DNA of 64,000 bases from Costus lasius (Eukaryota; Streptophyta; Magnoliopsida; Zingiberales; Costaceae). Shown here one piece after another: positions 12,396-24,161 of the stretch (within the stretch, counting starts at the first letter, position 1; every line of letters begins with the position of its first letter). The stretch is from NCBI GenBank assembly GCA_027563935.2, contig CM050453.2, positions 89,006,665 through 89,070,664 on the forward strand, given 5' to 3'. Under the pieces are notes generated by a model. That model was not told where the DNA came from and searched no databases. It was given only the letters and a program-made list of their open reading frames with translations. A program made the position numbers and the translations under genes.

Positions 12396-13441
12396 CTAAA
12401 CTTGATTGGCCTTATTAAATTTATGTTGAAGCCATTCCATCTTCTCTTCCACCGTTTCAAGTGCTACATATGCTTCTCTTTTGATCTTCTCCTCTAGTAA
12501 ATCAATAGCAAACAAATACAGGCATCTATCAACCTTGAGCTCTGAAATTTTTTTTAGATCAGCTATTACTTCTCCCATGCTAGTACCAGGTGGATCCACT
12601 AGTCTTGAAGTTGCACTTGTCCTACTATGGACACTTTGAACTAGAGACTTGATATTCTCTCTTAGCTCAATTGCAGTTCCAGTTTTTCTTGTTGGTAATT
12701 TTACCCTTTTTGGTGCCTTTCCACACGGTGATTCATAATAAATCTTTTGTTTTTCTTTCCTACCAAAATTTTCTTGGGGGTCACCAGCAAGTATATCATC
12801 TAAAGTCTTATCTAGTTCTTCATAATTTGAATCCCCAGTTGGCTCCAAATTTATTGTGTCATCAATGAATGGAATATCTCTGCTAGAGAGGTTTTCTTGC
12901 ACTTTGCTATGTGATGGTGCCCATGCATAATCTCCGGTAGCCAAAATATCTCCAAACATTATTTCATGTTTAGAAGATAATTCATGTTCTATTTCCTTTT
13001 TTTTTGAACTTGGCAAAACTAGAATCAACCTATAAAAAAAGAATAAATGAAAAATTAACACAGTAATATATAAAAAGAATAAAAATGAATCAATAGATAT
13101 AGAATAAAAAGAAAAAAAAGTACTACCTGAATTTTTTGCACCCACCATTCTTCGTCTGCATCAATTGTTCCCTTATATGGATTCCATCCTAGACCGGTCT
13201 CTTTTTCAATTAATTGTCTCCATTTTTTCCATGTATTTTTCAGTTGATCCCACTTATTTTTTAATTGGATTTTCTCATATTTTAAATTTGTTTTGCTCTG
13301 AAACTCTGAGACCAAAAACTTCCACCCTCGAGCATTAAAGTGAGTACTATGACGCATCCCATTATGAATTGTCTCAATACATATGTCACAAAAAATGTAA
13401 GTGTTCTTCTTATCCCATTCTGCTTTAGTTTTTCCCTCCAT
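12396..13441 (-). pseudogene. Myb/SANT-like ORF of the PIF/Harbinger element
   Basis: Exon 1 (13441 to about 13127) begins MEGKTKAEWDKKNTYIFCDI and carries a Myb/SANT-like helix-turn-helix (KWDQLKNTWKKWRQLIEKE, GWNPYKGTIDADEEWW). This is the Myb_DNA-bind_3 type found in the second protein of plant Harbinger elements, which helps the transposase bind the ends. Exon 2 (about 13030 to 12396) encodes MFGDILATGDYAWAPS, a basic stretch and a C-terminal coiled coil. A single-base shift in or next to a poly-A run near 12985-12995 separates FAKFKKKG from IEHELSSK. That one shift is the only obvious lesion, so it could be real or an assembly error. Confidence 0.72.
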
Positions 13442-15530
13442 GTTGCAAGTTACCTATCAATTCCAAGTGCTTGACCTTTAATAGTTAAGATAGTAACATT
13501 AGTACAATCAAAATAACTACAATCAAGATACTAATAACAATCAAAGTCTATGCGTGATTTCACAGACTTTGAATTGGCTTATTAGGCTTCAATGGCACAT
13601 GGTATAGTATACAACATTGTGGAAGGATAACCTGAAGACTTCCTCTTTAACTCAAGTTCTTCTATTTCTCCTTCCAATTTCTCTGGTTTTCTCTTATAGA
13701 ATTTTTGGTGTACTTTTTCCAATTTATACGTTTTTGCTTGAGCAAGTAATACTCTTATGTTATATGCAGACTAACATAATGTCGGGCATGCATGAACAAA
13801 TGACATTTAGCTATTTATGTGCCTCTCTTATGAACAAGCATCACTTTTTACCACTGATGCATATAAATGTAGAGCTTGTGTGTATGGAAAGATGCAAGTT
13901 AGCTACTTATATAATTCTTCTCTCCCATCATGGACAAACAATACTTTTACCATCATATAAAGACTAGCACAGATTGCATGTAGATGGACAAACAATAGTT
14001 AACTACTAGTGTGTTGCCTTTTCACATGCAAACAAACACCATTTCTTCTATGAAAACTACAATATTCCACTAACTTTGCAAACAAACACCATTTCTTCTA
14101 TGAAAACAGCAATGAAATGTTAGAATTATTTTAAGTTAGAGTGGCTTCAATATCATGAAGCCAGATGAAGTGGTGAAAAAAAAAATGGGAATTGCATCCA
14201 AACAATTATTTACACAAGCAAATTCGGGAAAGATGGGTAAGAAATATGTGCAAAAAAAATTGACATTACAATATTTTCTCTTAATACCTATCTCACCTAT
14301 CTCAGGCAAGTATTAAAAATTATTCCATATCAGTATACTAGTATTGGAAAGGGCTGGTCTAGTGTCATAAAATCATTTGGCAACAATGCCACATTTCACT
14401 ATCTCCCACTCATGTTCTTTGTAAAAATAAAAGTGTGCACAGAATAATGTTTTACATGCTCATAAGAAACAATGGGATTGATTGTTATTTCACTAGGAAA
14501 CATCTTCAATTGGGAAATATATTTAACTACATTATTTATCTGATTCCAAATTCAATTCGGTCACTCTTTCCCTTCCCACATTGAGTTTGAGTGACGATGA
14601 TAGTTGTATATCTAAAAAGATAGTTTCATAATTGACAGCTATGAATTATCTATAGAAATGCATAGATTAGGACCTCATTCAACTGGAAGTAGGATATTGG
14701 AAGCTATTTATATTTGCTGGGTTACCAAGTTGGGAAGTTCAGCCCTCTCCCTTCCATATTCTGAAATCTGAAGAACTTTTGTTGAATATAACTTAGGGGA
14801 GCCCTCATTCACAATGAAACATAACAAAAAAAACTTTGCTTCAATACGTCAATTTTCAAACGTTAGGAAGTGTTAGAATCGGGAATTGGGAGAAACCTAA
14901 AATCAATATCATGAAGCCAGATGAAGTAGTGAAAAAAATAGAAAAGGTGTTCTAGTGCTACCATATGAAACCCAAGTATCAAAGAATAAACATGGAATTC
15001 TTAACGCAATACAACATAGAAGCATTTTTTTATAATAGAAACAAAAACACACATCCCAAGAGCCTTTACACAACAATGTAACCTAATGGAGAGGAAAAAA
15101 AGATCCAGGAGAGATGAACCAGTTCTTTTGGAGAGGAGCTTGTTCTTGTTGATCTTCCGTCCGCCACTCTCAGTGGTGTTGCTGGCTCCCTCTTTCCACT
15201 TGTCCGGAACAATCACTTCCCTAGCTTCTTCTCATCTGCAAGAAGAGAAATCGAACAAAAAATAGAGCATAGAAATCGAACAAAATAATCTGAAGAATCA
15301 CAGAAAGAACAAAAAACCAAACCTCGGGGAAGAAGCTGGACTTCTGCCACCAAGGGAAGAAAATGCGAAGCTGGAAAAGTGGAAGCTGAAAAAGCTTCCT
15401 TTCACTGCTTTTGCAGCTTTTAGCTTTTTCCTTCTTTTTTAGCTGCAGCTTAACGTTACCAAACGCAAATTATTCAGCTTTTAGAACCAAAGCTGCTTTA
15501 AAGTAGCTGTGAAGTGGGGCTAAACAGGCC
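13442..15530. other. Harbinger flank / AT-rich sequence with direct repeats
   Basis: No gene recognised. Two direct repeats are visible: a 28-bp unit beginning CAAACAAACACCATTTC (14032 and 14079), and a unit reading ATCATGAAGCCAGATGAAG (about 14150 and 14907). The right edge near 15390-15531 is rich in AGCTTTT motifs and ends GGGGCTAAACAGGCCC. Read from the other strand this resembles a class II transposon terminus (GGGCCTGTTTAGC). A matching copy on the left was not found. Confidence 0.4.
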
Positions 15531-16180
15531 CAGGATCTATATCCACCAAAATATGTTCTAAGGCAAAGATTTAACTCTCATACTGTTGAATTTAGTTTTT
15601 TCCCTCTCAATTAGCTTTTGCATTGTGTTTTCTTAGGTTGTGCTTCCTTGGGTGGATTCCACAGTGGATGGAAGGAAAAAATAGTGTTTTTCCTTATTTC
15701 TTTTAACGGATGGAAAGCAACGAAAGGAAAGTACAAGGGAAAAATATACTCGTTTCCACCATTTTTTAGTTCGTCCGAATCAGGCAAAAAGCATTACGGA
15801 AAGCACTTCTGATAAGAAGCAGTTTCGAGCATCAATATACAATGATTGGTTTTCCCTTAGGTAGTTCAATCTGTAATTATTGAAGGTAGGAAGTGATTTC
15901 TATTAGAATGCACTTCCAAATTGAATCGGTCTTTTGAATCCCCTTGGGGGTATGAAGGGGGGATTGGAAACCTAGTTTCCGGTATAAAACCTACCTTCTC
16001 CCTGTCTCCCATCTTTGTGCTCATCTCATTCGCGTCTCTAGTGGTGGTGGTGGTGGTCACCGTTGAGGGTGTCACCCTCTAGACCTACTCAGACAAGTAG
16101 CAGCCCCTCAACCCTGGCAACTTTGCCTCCACCCAGACCGTCCCAGCCTTCCCTGTCGTCCGCACCGAGAATCAGAGCCC
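15531..16180. other. intergenic, nothing assigned
   Basis: Short open frames only, with no family resemblance. A TATAAAA-like string occurs near 15981 but no gene follows it. Confidence 0.4.
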
Positions 16181-16190
16181 ATGAAGACCT

Positions 16191-16262
16191 TGGGGCCCAA
16201 AGTGACACACCCACAGACTTTGGGGCCCAAGGAGACACACCAGCAAACTCTCCAGGGCCCAA
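16191..16262. repeat. 29-bp tandem repeat, two and a half copies
   Basis: Units starting TGGGGCCCAA recur at 16191 and 16220, with a degenerate third at about 16250. They differ by a few bases. The open frame through them (ETHQQT-like) looks like chance translation of the repeat. Confidence 0.7.
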
Positions 16263-16307
16263 GGAAGACACCCAAAATTTTTTTGGCTCAAACGGAGGTC
16301 GGCAGAA

Positions 16308-16520
16308 TTTTCACACCCATGGGTGTGCATGGATGCACAGGCTATAGTGTGCGCGGCTTCATAGCCGCGAAAACCTTGATAGAAAACCAGATGCAGGACA
16401 TGGAAGACTTCACGGTCGTGCATGGATGCACGGCCATGCCCATGAAGACCTCGACGCAGGATTTCGACCCAGTCCCAAACTGATTCACGCCCGTGTATGG
16501 ATGAACGGCCATGCCCGTGA
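16308..16520. repeat. three palindromic 38-bp modules outside the retrotransposon nest
   Basis: Three inverted-repeat units occur at about 16309, 16409 and 16485. Arms such as TTCACGG and CCCGTGAA flank an inner ATGGATG...ACGGCCATG segment. Length and arm sequence match the modules described for the LTRs of elements A-E. The surrounding DNA may be the remains of another LTR. Confidence 0.55.
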
Positions 16521-16799
16521 ACAGTTTAGAAAAGTAAAAAAGCTCCGTTTTTCTCACCGTTCGACACTCTCAACGTTCTTCACACTCCCCTGACCGTTAT
16601 GTGGGGGTTCTCAGTCCATCAACCAGGTAATGGAACATACCACAGTCGGGTCCTCAACACCGCCCATGACTCGACCACAGCCACACAGAATTAGCCCACC
16701 ATCAGCTGGTTCTACTGCTTCATTGCGGCCTATTTGGAGATAGTGTAGCGTGTCATGACGGCCCAACCAATGGCCCAAGGGAATCCAGCCCATGCGCCC

Positions 16800-17076
16800 A
16801 CCACCTACCTCACTTTTTGCTTTTGTTTTAGTTAGTAGCTGCTATCCTATGGTAGTTAGGATTTGATTCCAACACTTTTTGACTTGCTTTTAGGTTGTTA
16901 TAAGGGAGTTGGCTTATCCAACAACCATATCCATGCTTTTGGTGTGAGCTCCCCTCTTGTTCTATAAAAGAGGGTGGAGATGAGCTTGTTATTCAGCTTA
17001 CCATTTTCATTTCTTAGAGTAGCCACAAAGTGAGTGAGAGCCTATGAAGTTGTGGTAGCTCCGAGTGAGGATTGAG
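16800..17076 (+). promoter_or_regulatory. LTR-like promoter fragment with TATA box
   Basis: Sequence typical of a retrotransposon U3/R region: a short inverted motif around GTTGTTATAAGGGAGTTGGC, then TCTATAAAAG at 16961-16970 followed by GAGGGTGGAGATGAGCTTG. No matching second LTR or coding part is present, so this is probably a remnant. Confidence 0.4.
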
Positions 17077-18745
17077 AGCACGCATGTGATATAAATAATG
17101 TGAAATCCCAGTAAACTAGGATAAGGACATATCATGTGAAGAAATATAAATAAACAATCATAATCATGCTCAATAGAGTAACAATCCAAAGGATGTGATA
17201 ACAATAGAGTAATCAGCAAGGCGTCCCTAACTAATCGGTAACGCCTAACCATAAGATGCCTCCTAACCAAGCGGTAGGCACCTTGATCAATGTACAAGGA
17301 AATAGATCCCCACCTGCCAATGTAGGTCTGACTAATCCTGCACCAGAATCAGAAATATCCCGCACATCCAAATCTACAGTTGTCGTAATGAAATGAAATA
17401 CGCAGATATTAATCTTCCTGTTTATACCATATTACAATATGTATATTTATTTATTTATTTTAATTCATTTCTTATTTTCCTTAATTACTTTTACGGGTCT
17501 GTTATGATTGTTCATACAGTTCGTTCGTCAACATCGTATAAGTAGTTATTATCGTATCCTAAGCATGCATTTGTCTAACCAGTTCATTACATTACACAGG
17601 CAGGGTTCATTGCATAATTGCATATAAGGTGCTTTAGACACTAACCTAGCCCACAACACGTGTGGACGTACCACCAGTTGAGTCGAACGGACGCATCGAA
17701 AGTTCGTCGGAAAGTTTGCTGGAACAGTGTATCATCCCCGGCGCCGACAGACACCAGTTCCAACAGACCTCACCGGAGCTTCGCCAAAAATTTGTCTGAA
17801 AACGTCGTAGACTAGTCGGAATTGGCTGGAAACAGCAGGAAACACCTAGCAGCACTTCGCCGACCTTTCCGAAGAAACCATGTGCTAGAGAGCATGCATG
17901 CGATATAAATAACATGAAATCCCAGTAAACCAGGATAAGGACATATCATGTGAAGAAATATAAATAAAAATCATAATCATGCTCAATGGAGTAACAATCC
18001 AAAGGATGTGATAACAATAGAGTAATCAGCAAGGTGTCCCTAGCTAATCGGTAATGCCTAACCATAAGATGCCTCATAACCAAGCGGTAGGCACCTTGAT
18101 CAATGTACAAGGAAATAGATCCCTACTTGCCAATGTAGGTCTGACTAATCCCGCACCCGAATCAGAAATATCCCGTACGTCCTAATCTACAATCCTCGAA
18201 ATGAAATGAAATACGTAGGCATTAATCTTCCCGTTTATACCATATTACAATTTGTATATTTATTTATTTATTTTAATTTATTTCTTATTTTCCTTAATTA
18301 CTTTTACGAGTCTGTTATGATCATTCATGCAGTTCGTTCATCAACGTCGTATAAGTAGTTATTATCGTATCCTAAGCATGCATTTGTCTAAACAGTTCGT
18401 TACATTACACAGGTAGGGTTCATTGCATAATTGAGTATAAGGTGGGTTAGACACTAACCTAGCCCACAGCATGTGTGGACGTACCACTAGTGGAGTCGAA
18501 CGGACGCGTCGGAAGTTTGCTGGAAAGTTCACCGAAATAGTGTATCATCCCCGGCGCCGACGGACAACAGTTCCAACAGAAATTAGCTGCATCCCAAAGT
18601 TCGTCGAAAGCAGGAAAAAGAAGGTCATCGGACCTCACCGGAGCTCCACCAAAAATTTATTGGAAAGCGTCGTAGACTCGTCAGAATTGGTTGGAAACAG
18701 CAGGAAACACCCAACAGCATGTTGCCGACCTTTCCAAAGGATCCA
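17077..18745. repeat. tandem duplication, period about 814 bp
   Basis: The stretch starting near 17077 (GATATAAATAATGTGAAATC) recurs from about 17890 (GATATAAATAACATGAAATC). The offset stays at 813-814 bp over at least 550 bp, with a few percent mismatch. Copy 2 then carries about 57 bp (from about 18577) that copy 1 lacks. Each unit holds a smaller internal near-repeat around CTAATCGGTAACGCC / CCAAGCGGTAGGCACC. No coding frame is shared. It looks like a segmental duplication of a repeat-derived sequence. Confidence 0.75.
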
Positions 18746-19206
18746 TGCAAGCTTTGGAGGAGTTTTGAGAGGGAAACGGAGTCACCAGAGTTGGGGTCTC
18801 GGTGAACTCACGTCTAGCATTTCTCGCCGCCTGGAGGGACCAAAGAGGAGGGAAATGGGGGCAAAAGCTTCGCCGAAACCTCCCGAAACCCGTTGCCAGA
18901 GGTGGAGGGTTGCTGGATGGTGGCGTTTGCTGGAATCGGCGGAAGGAGCAAGCGACAAGACTTGGAAAAATGGGAGGGACGAGAGCTTTGGGCGAAGTTG
19001 CGTGAGTGAGGAGAGACAGTGAGGAGATGTTTGTGTGAGCACGAGGGTCGAGGTGGAGGGGATTAAATGGGGGAGAGAGGGAATCAATCGGGAAACCACG
19101 GCACGACAAAATAATTTGATTGTTACTGTGCACCCACGTGCTACAGTAACCAGATTTGATTTGATTCGATTTTTTTTACCTTTTACTGTTTTCCTTTGTC
19201 CTTACA
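18746..19206. other. purine-rich, GC-rich segment next to element A
   Basis: Continuation of the second unit of the tandem duplication, with long overlapping frames on both strands (about 100-180 codons). The frames rely on composition and match nothing recognised. It ends at TTACA, the putative target site of element A. Confidence 0.4.
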
Positions 19207-20582
19207 TGATGTGCATGCAATAATAAGGACCACACCTTCTATCTAATTTCATCGATGGAATCATATTTATTCCATTGTTTCTGTACTTTATTAGCCTTAT
19301 TTTCATTATGTCTTTGGAATCTACACCTTTTTTGATTTTTTTAGCATTTCAGGGTAAAACGATCAAAAAGGGGATGAATTCTAGAACTTCAAGATTATAG
19401 GAGGTCTCCCAGCATCAAGAAGAGTCTACTAAAATTTTTTTAGAACATTTGGAGCCTCCGGCATGAATCATGACCGGTTCATGATCGACATCATGACCAC
19501 GATATATCACTATTATGTGTGGAAAAACAGCGCCGAGGAGATCATAACTGGGTCATGACTAGAATCACGCCTATGATCGCAGATTTGCCTATTTGAGAAA
19601 CCTAATTTAGCCCCTGATTTCTTTGACCAAAAGGAGGAAATGGAGAGGGTAACTTAACAAATCCCTTCCCAAGTTTAGCAAACCCTTAAAGGGAACTTTT
19701 GGAGGGAAAAAGGATCATCATGATATAGTGCCATGAGGTGTAAGAGAAGAAAAGGGAAAGAAAGCTGGGTGGCTAGAAAAGAGGAGATGAGAGGCAGTGA
19801 CGGCTTCCTCCAGAACAGATAGCGATGCTAGGAGCTTGGGTTCAACTGCAAGGATCTTCTCCAACCTTGAGAGAGCATCATTGTTTGCCTTCTTATCTAA
19901 GGGAAGTCCCCTAATGTTGATTTCTAGCGCCAGTACTATTTGCTTGTGGATGAACTTATGTTTGAGAAACTTTTGTGTTGTGAACATTAAAATAACAGCT
20001 TAAACCATATACTAGGTTGTGGGGAAATCCTTTGTTGATTGTATGCTTAGATATCATATTGTGCTTCTTGTTATGCTTGTTATTGTTCATCAGGTGTGAG
20101 TCACTTCATGCGTGTCCAACGTTAACCGAGTAGGTATGCATGTTGAGTATGTTTAATAGGACCAGAAGGCTATTGACCATGCCGGATATGTGCATAACAA
20201 GCTCGATTAGGGTTCGTACATCCGAGATGTCATGAATAGGACCGAAAGGCTATTCACATATCATACTAGCTCGCACCAGACCTATAGGTTAAATCTACGA
20301 AAGTAGTTTAATCTATTTGAGGGAAACTTTTATATTTACTCTAAGCTCATTGGGTTAATTTGGAATGCGAAACTACGAAAGTAGGTGAGCTTACCGAATG
20401 AAAACCAAGTCGTGCTACTAAAAGGGGGCGACCTATAATTATTATTGAATTCCCTTGAACTTAGTAATAGACGAGTTATCCTTTTATGATTATCCTCGCA
20501 TAAATCAGCAAGGTGGTGAACCCACTTCCTAGTGCTTCTACACATTGCTCCTTTATTTCATCATTCCTCGTTGCATTCCTTA
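19207..20582 (+). repeat. element A 5' LTR, 3'-truncated
   Basis: It aligns with the LTRs of C and D through landmarks such as TTTGGAATCTACACC, the TTTCAGGGTAAAACGATC motif and the block before GGTGGTGAACCCAC. Two 37-bp modules lie at 19467-19503 and 19541-19577. At about 20583 the LTR joins directly to mid-gag, so the last roughly 170 bp, the primer-binding site and the gag start have been deleted. Confidence 0.75.
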
Positions 20583-21776
20583 TCGGCTGGCTCCATTACT
20601 ATGTGGGAACAATTGTCGCATGCCTTTCTATAAAAATATTTCTCGCCAAGCAAGATAGCCCAACTAAGGAGTCAGATCACTAATTTCTCATAGAAAAATG
20701 ACAAACCTTTATACAAGGCATGAGACCGTTTCAAGGAGTTATAATGAATGTGCCCCCACCACGGCCTCGAGAAATGGGTTATAGTCCATACCTTTTATAA
20801 TGACCTTAATTATAATACTCGTTTCACGGTATATGCTGCTGCAGGAGGAGCCTTAATGATCAAAGGCATCGACGAAGCCCTGAGCCTGATAGAAGACATG
20901 GTGCTTAACAATTACCAATGGTCGAGGGATCGAGGTATGCCATCCAGATTTGCCGGTAAGCATGATATCGATGCTTTTAGTCCTCTTGCTACTAAGGTGG
21001 ATTCACTATCCCACAAACTTGATTTGTTGAATATAATTTCTTCTTCTATTAACTGTATCTCTTGTGAGATTTATGGATTTTCAAGACACTACCCCACTGA
21101 CTGTCAATTGGGGATACATCCGTCCACAGATCCAATTCCAGATCAAGTCCATGAAATTGGAAACTATGTTCAAAGGCCTTTGAATGACCCTTTCTTTAGC
21201 ACTTACAATCCTGGGTGGAAGAATCACCATAATTTCTCTTATAGGAACAACAATGCAGCCCAACCATCAAACTTTATGCAGCCCCCAGGTTTTCAGGTAG
21301 CTAACACCATATTCCAACAAAAACAGTTTGGACAGCCACAAAAATTGAATCCTGAATCTTTGTTAGAAGGCTTCGTTGTGGCCCAAATGAAGCAAAATGA
21401 GGAATTTCGACAACAAGGGCAGATGGTCAATGATGCTATCAGACAACTAACCTCCAAGGTGAATGCTTTCGCTACACACAATAAAATATTGGAGAATCAA
21501 GTAGCCCAATAAGCCAGTACATCTACTAGACTATCTCGGAGATTACCTGGACAGCCATAAGCAAACCCAAGAGAGCACTGCAATGCCGTGTCTACATGGA
21601 GCAGTAAACAATTAAAAGAACCACAATCCAAAAATCCAATGCCAGCTGAACTAGAAGTTGTGATTTCTGAGCTAGAGAAGGCGAATGAAAAGGAAGAAAG
21701 GATCATTCCGGATCATGAGAATGATATTGCTTATATCCCACCTCCACCTTACCGGCCACCGATACCATTCCCATAG
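20583..21776 (+). pseudogene. element A gag remnant
   Basis: Starts inside the capsid region (WLHYYVGTIVACLS-like) and is frameshifted until 20748, where 254 codons stay open. Landmarks are CPHHGLEKWVIVHTFYNDL, ALSLIEDMVLNNYQW and a zinc-knuckle-like CEIYGFSRHYPTDC at 21063-21104 whose second Cys is Tyr. A proline-rich PPPPYRPPIPFP precedes the protease. A TAA near 21510 and a TAG near 21775 break the frame. Gag would package the RNA; this copy cannot. Confidence 0.8.
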
Positions 21777-22366
21777 AGGCTTGCTAAGGCGAAGCTCGAT
21801 AAACAATTCAGCAAGTTCTTAGAGGTATTAAGAAAGCTATACATAAACATTCCATTTACTAACACGCTATCTCAGATGCCTTCATGTGCTAAGTTATGGA
21901 AAGAAATTTTGTCCAACAAGAGAAAGTTGGAGGAGCATGGCATAGTCGCATTGATAGAAGAGTGCAACGCCATCATTTAGAACAAATTGCAACTGAAGCT
22001 TAAAGACATAAAGAGTTTCTCGATCCCTTGTTTAATTAGTGATATGCCATTTGATCATGCTTTATGTGATTTAGGGGAGTGTGAGCTTGATGCCTCTTTT
22101 GATCTATAAGAAGTTGGACATTACAGACCTCAAGCCGACAACAATTTCTCTTCAACTTATAGATCGCTCCATTCGATATCCGTTAGGTATTCTGGAAGAC
22201 ATTCTAATCAAGGTTGGTAAGTTCTTTATACTTGCAGATTTTGTAGTACGTGAGATGGAGGAGGACTCTAGACTCCCCATTATTTTAGATAGGCCTTTCT
22301 TGGTCACCACCGTAGCGATCATTGATGTCAAAAATGGGAAACTAACGCTAAATGTGAGTGAGGAGA
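21777..22366 (+). pseudogene. element A protease, broken at the active site and by element B
   Basis: The retropepsin region follows the usual order (LDKQFSKFLEVLRKLYIN, ALCDLG). A frame change sits directly after the DLG of the catalytic motif, and a TAG lies near 21979. Downstream SLMPLLIYKKLDI and DVKNGKLTL are in the shifted frame. Element B interrupts it at 22366, and the continuation (IDFDLSKNLK) is at about 63030. Confidence 0.8.
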
Positions 22367-22620
22367 TGATGTCTCGAATTTATATAGTATTTTTACTATA
22401 CTTTTTATACATAATCTCTCATATTTTTATCATACTTTCACTTATTTTGACTTAAATCCTTTTGTTTATTTGGAATCTTCATCCCTCTTCACTTTTGTCA
22501 TATTTCAGGGGAAACGACCAAATTTTGATAGATTTTTAAAAATCTGAGTGCATGAATGGATTCCAGATGTCGAGATAAAGCTACCCATCAAATTTCATGT
22601 AAAACAGAGCTTATTTGGAA

Positions 22621-22921
22621 ATTACGGCTAACCCGTGATAATTATCACTGTCGTAATCTGAAAGAAAAGCACATAAACAATTATGGCCCATATGTGATAA
22701 TTATCACGACCGTAATTTCTTTGGTAGAAAATTTTAGAATTCACAGAAAAAATCACGGCCTGCCCATGATTATTTTCACGGTTGTGATTTCTTGAAGATT
22801 TTCCATAGAAAGAATTACGGCCTGCCCGTGATTATTTTCACGGCAATAATTATTCCAGGTTTTTATTCCAGAATACACAGAAGAAATTACGGCCCGCCTA
22901 TGAAATATATCACGTCCATAA
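22621..22921 (+). repeat. array of five 37-bp palindromic modules (B 5' LTR)
   Basis: Units at 22621, 22680, 22752, 22814 and 22885, each exactly 37 bp, with linkers of 22-35 bp. The general form is ATTACGG-N5-CCGTGA-N6-TCACGG-CCGTAAT. The third unit has ATCACGG at left and GTGAT at right, so both arms changed together. Many other differences are CG to TG/CA changes, as expected from methylated-cytosine decay. Confidence 0.85.
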
Positions 22922-23018
22922 TTATATCCACCAGTTCCGAGTTTGACTTGGTTTCTCACTCGATTTGATTTCTTTTCACGCCGAATATTGGGGAAAACAT
23001 ATTCTAAGGATGGAGAAC

Positions 23019-23025
23019 TATATAA
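23019..23025 (+). promoter_or_regulatory. putative TATA box of the B LTR
   Basis: TATATAA in AGAACTATATAAGGAAG, 98 bp after the module array. The same motif is in the 3' LTR at 62128-62134. Transcription would start shortly downstream. Confidence 0.5.
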
Positions 23026-23901
23026 GGAAGCTTTGGAGCGATTATTAGAACTTTTTGCTGATTTTGAGGATGAATTCGACGAAGAGGCGAGTTTTAGGGT
23101 GATTAGCGGCGTTCAACGATTCTTGATTGGATCAATCCACGTCGATCTTCATCAGGAAGCCTCAAATTCCTTCATTCTTGTTGATTTTGTATTTTATTTG
23201 TCAATTATAATCGAAAACATGGATTTTTATACTGTGAACATGATGATCATGTCAGCATAAACCTATTATTCAGGATTAAGGGTGTAACCCTCTATGTTTT
23301 TATGACTTAATTGTTTATTCCCTTCTTATGAAGTAATTTACTTATGTTAAATTCAATTATTGTTGTGCTTATTTACATGTTAATTACTGGTCCTAATTTG
23401 CATGTTAGGGACGTCGCAAGAAGTACTGAGAGGTGAATTATGACATCAGATCTACAGTTTTTGGACAAGTTGATTTGAACACGAGAGTAGTTCGAATCGG
23501 CTTTAAGGATTTTATAGATTTATCAAGAACTCAATGGGCCTATCTTGAATTACTAACCACGTGAGTAGGGGATTAATTCGGATAGACACCAGATTGTATT
23601 GCTGAGAGAGGGCAATATGTACATGCAGATAAATCCCCTTCAATACAATAAATCTTTCTTAAGATACTCTTAATTAGAAAAGTCATGAAACATAGTGTGG
23701 TAAACCCAAAATCCTGAATTCCCATCAAATCGATTACAACCTATTTGTGTTTTTATACTCTTGTAAATGAAATTTAAACCTTTTTCTAAATCATCTAGCT
23801 AACGACCTTAAGATAGGTTGGTACTTGGTCATTGGTCCCTGTGGGATTGATATTTTTATTACTTCGATGTTTCCGTGCACTTGCGGATAACATCAAGTTT
23901 T

Positions 23902-23919
23902 TGCCGCTGTTGCCGGGGA
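23902..23919 (+). other. primer-binding site of B (tRNA-Asp type)
   Basis: Matches 16 of 18 bases of TGGCGCCGTTGCCGGGGA, the complement of the plant tRNA-Asp 3' end used by Athila-type elements. Confidence 0.75.
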
Positions 23920-24161
23920 CCAATTTCGCTGATATTGACTTCATCTAAGGATTGATAGACTAGATTTTTGTTTTGTTTTCTTTGTTATTTAATTCTACTT
24001 AATTTGTGTTGAATACATTGTGAGTTTTCCATCTTAGTTCTAATTGTTTATTGTTTATGCCCAGGTGTTCTAGGAAACTATTTGAGAAGGATCTGGAGAT
24101 CGAAAGAACATTCCGCTTCTGCAGCAAGAAACTAGCAAAAGAAACGTCATAGAAACCTAAG

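Larger units (their letters stand above)
22367..23895 (+). repeat. element B 5' LTR
   Basis: 1529 bp, TG...CA. About 88% identical to the 3' LTR over the first 150 bp (18 differences by hand count). Contains five 37-bp modules and a TATA box. It ends next to the primer-binding site. Confidence 0.9.

Noticed and set aside
15390..15531. Right terminal repeat of the Harbinger element (GGGCCTGTTTAGC in reverse)
   Set aside because: No matching left end and no TTA/TAA duplication were found, so the boundary is not supported.
18471..19133. Open frames of 100-183 codons on both strands
   Set aside because: They overlap each other, have biased composition, and lie in repeat-derived sequence without recognisable domains.
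22621..22921. CRISPR-like array (37-bp units, 22-35 bp gaps)
   Set aside because: The units are degenerate palindromes inside a plant LTR, the same array is repeated in the 3' LTR, linkers are homologous between copies, and there are no cas genes.
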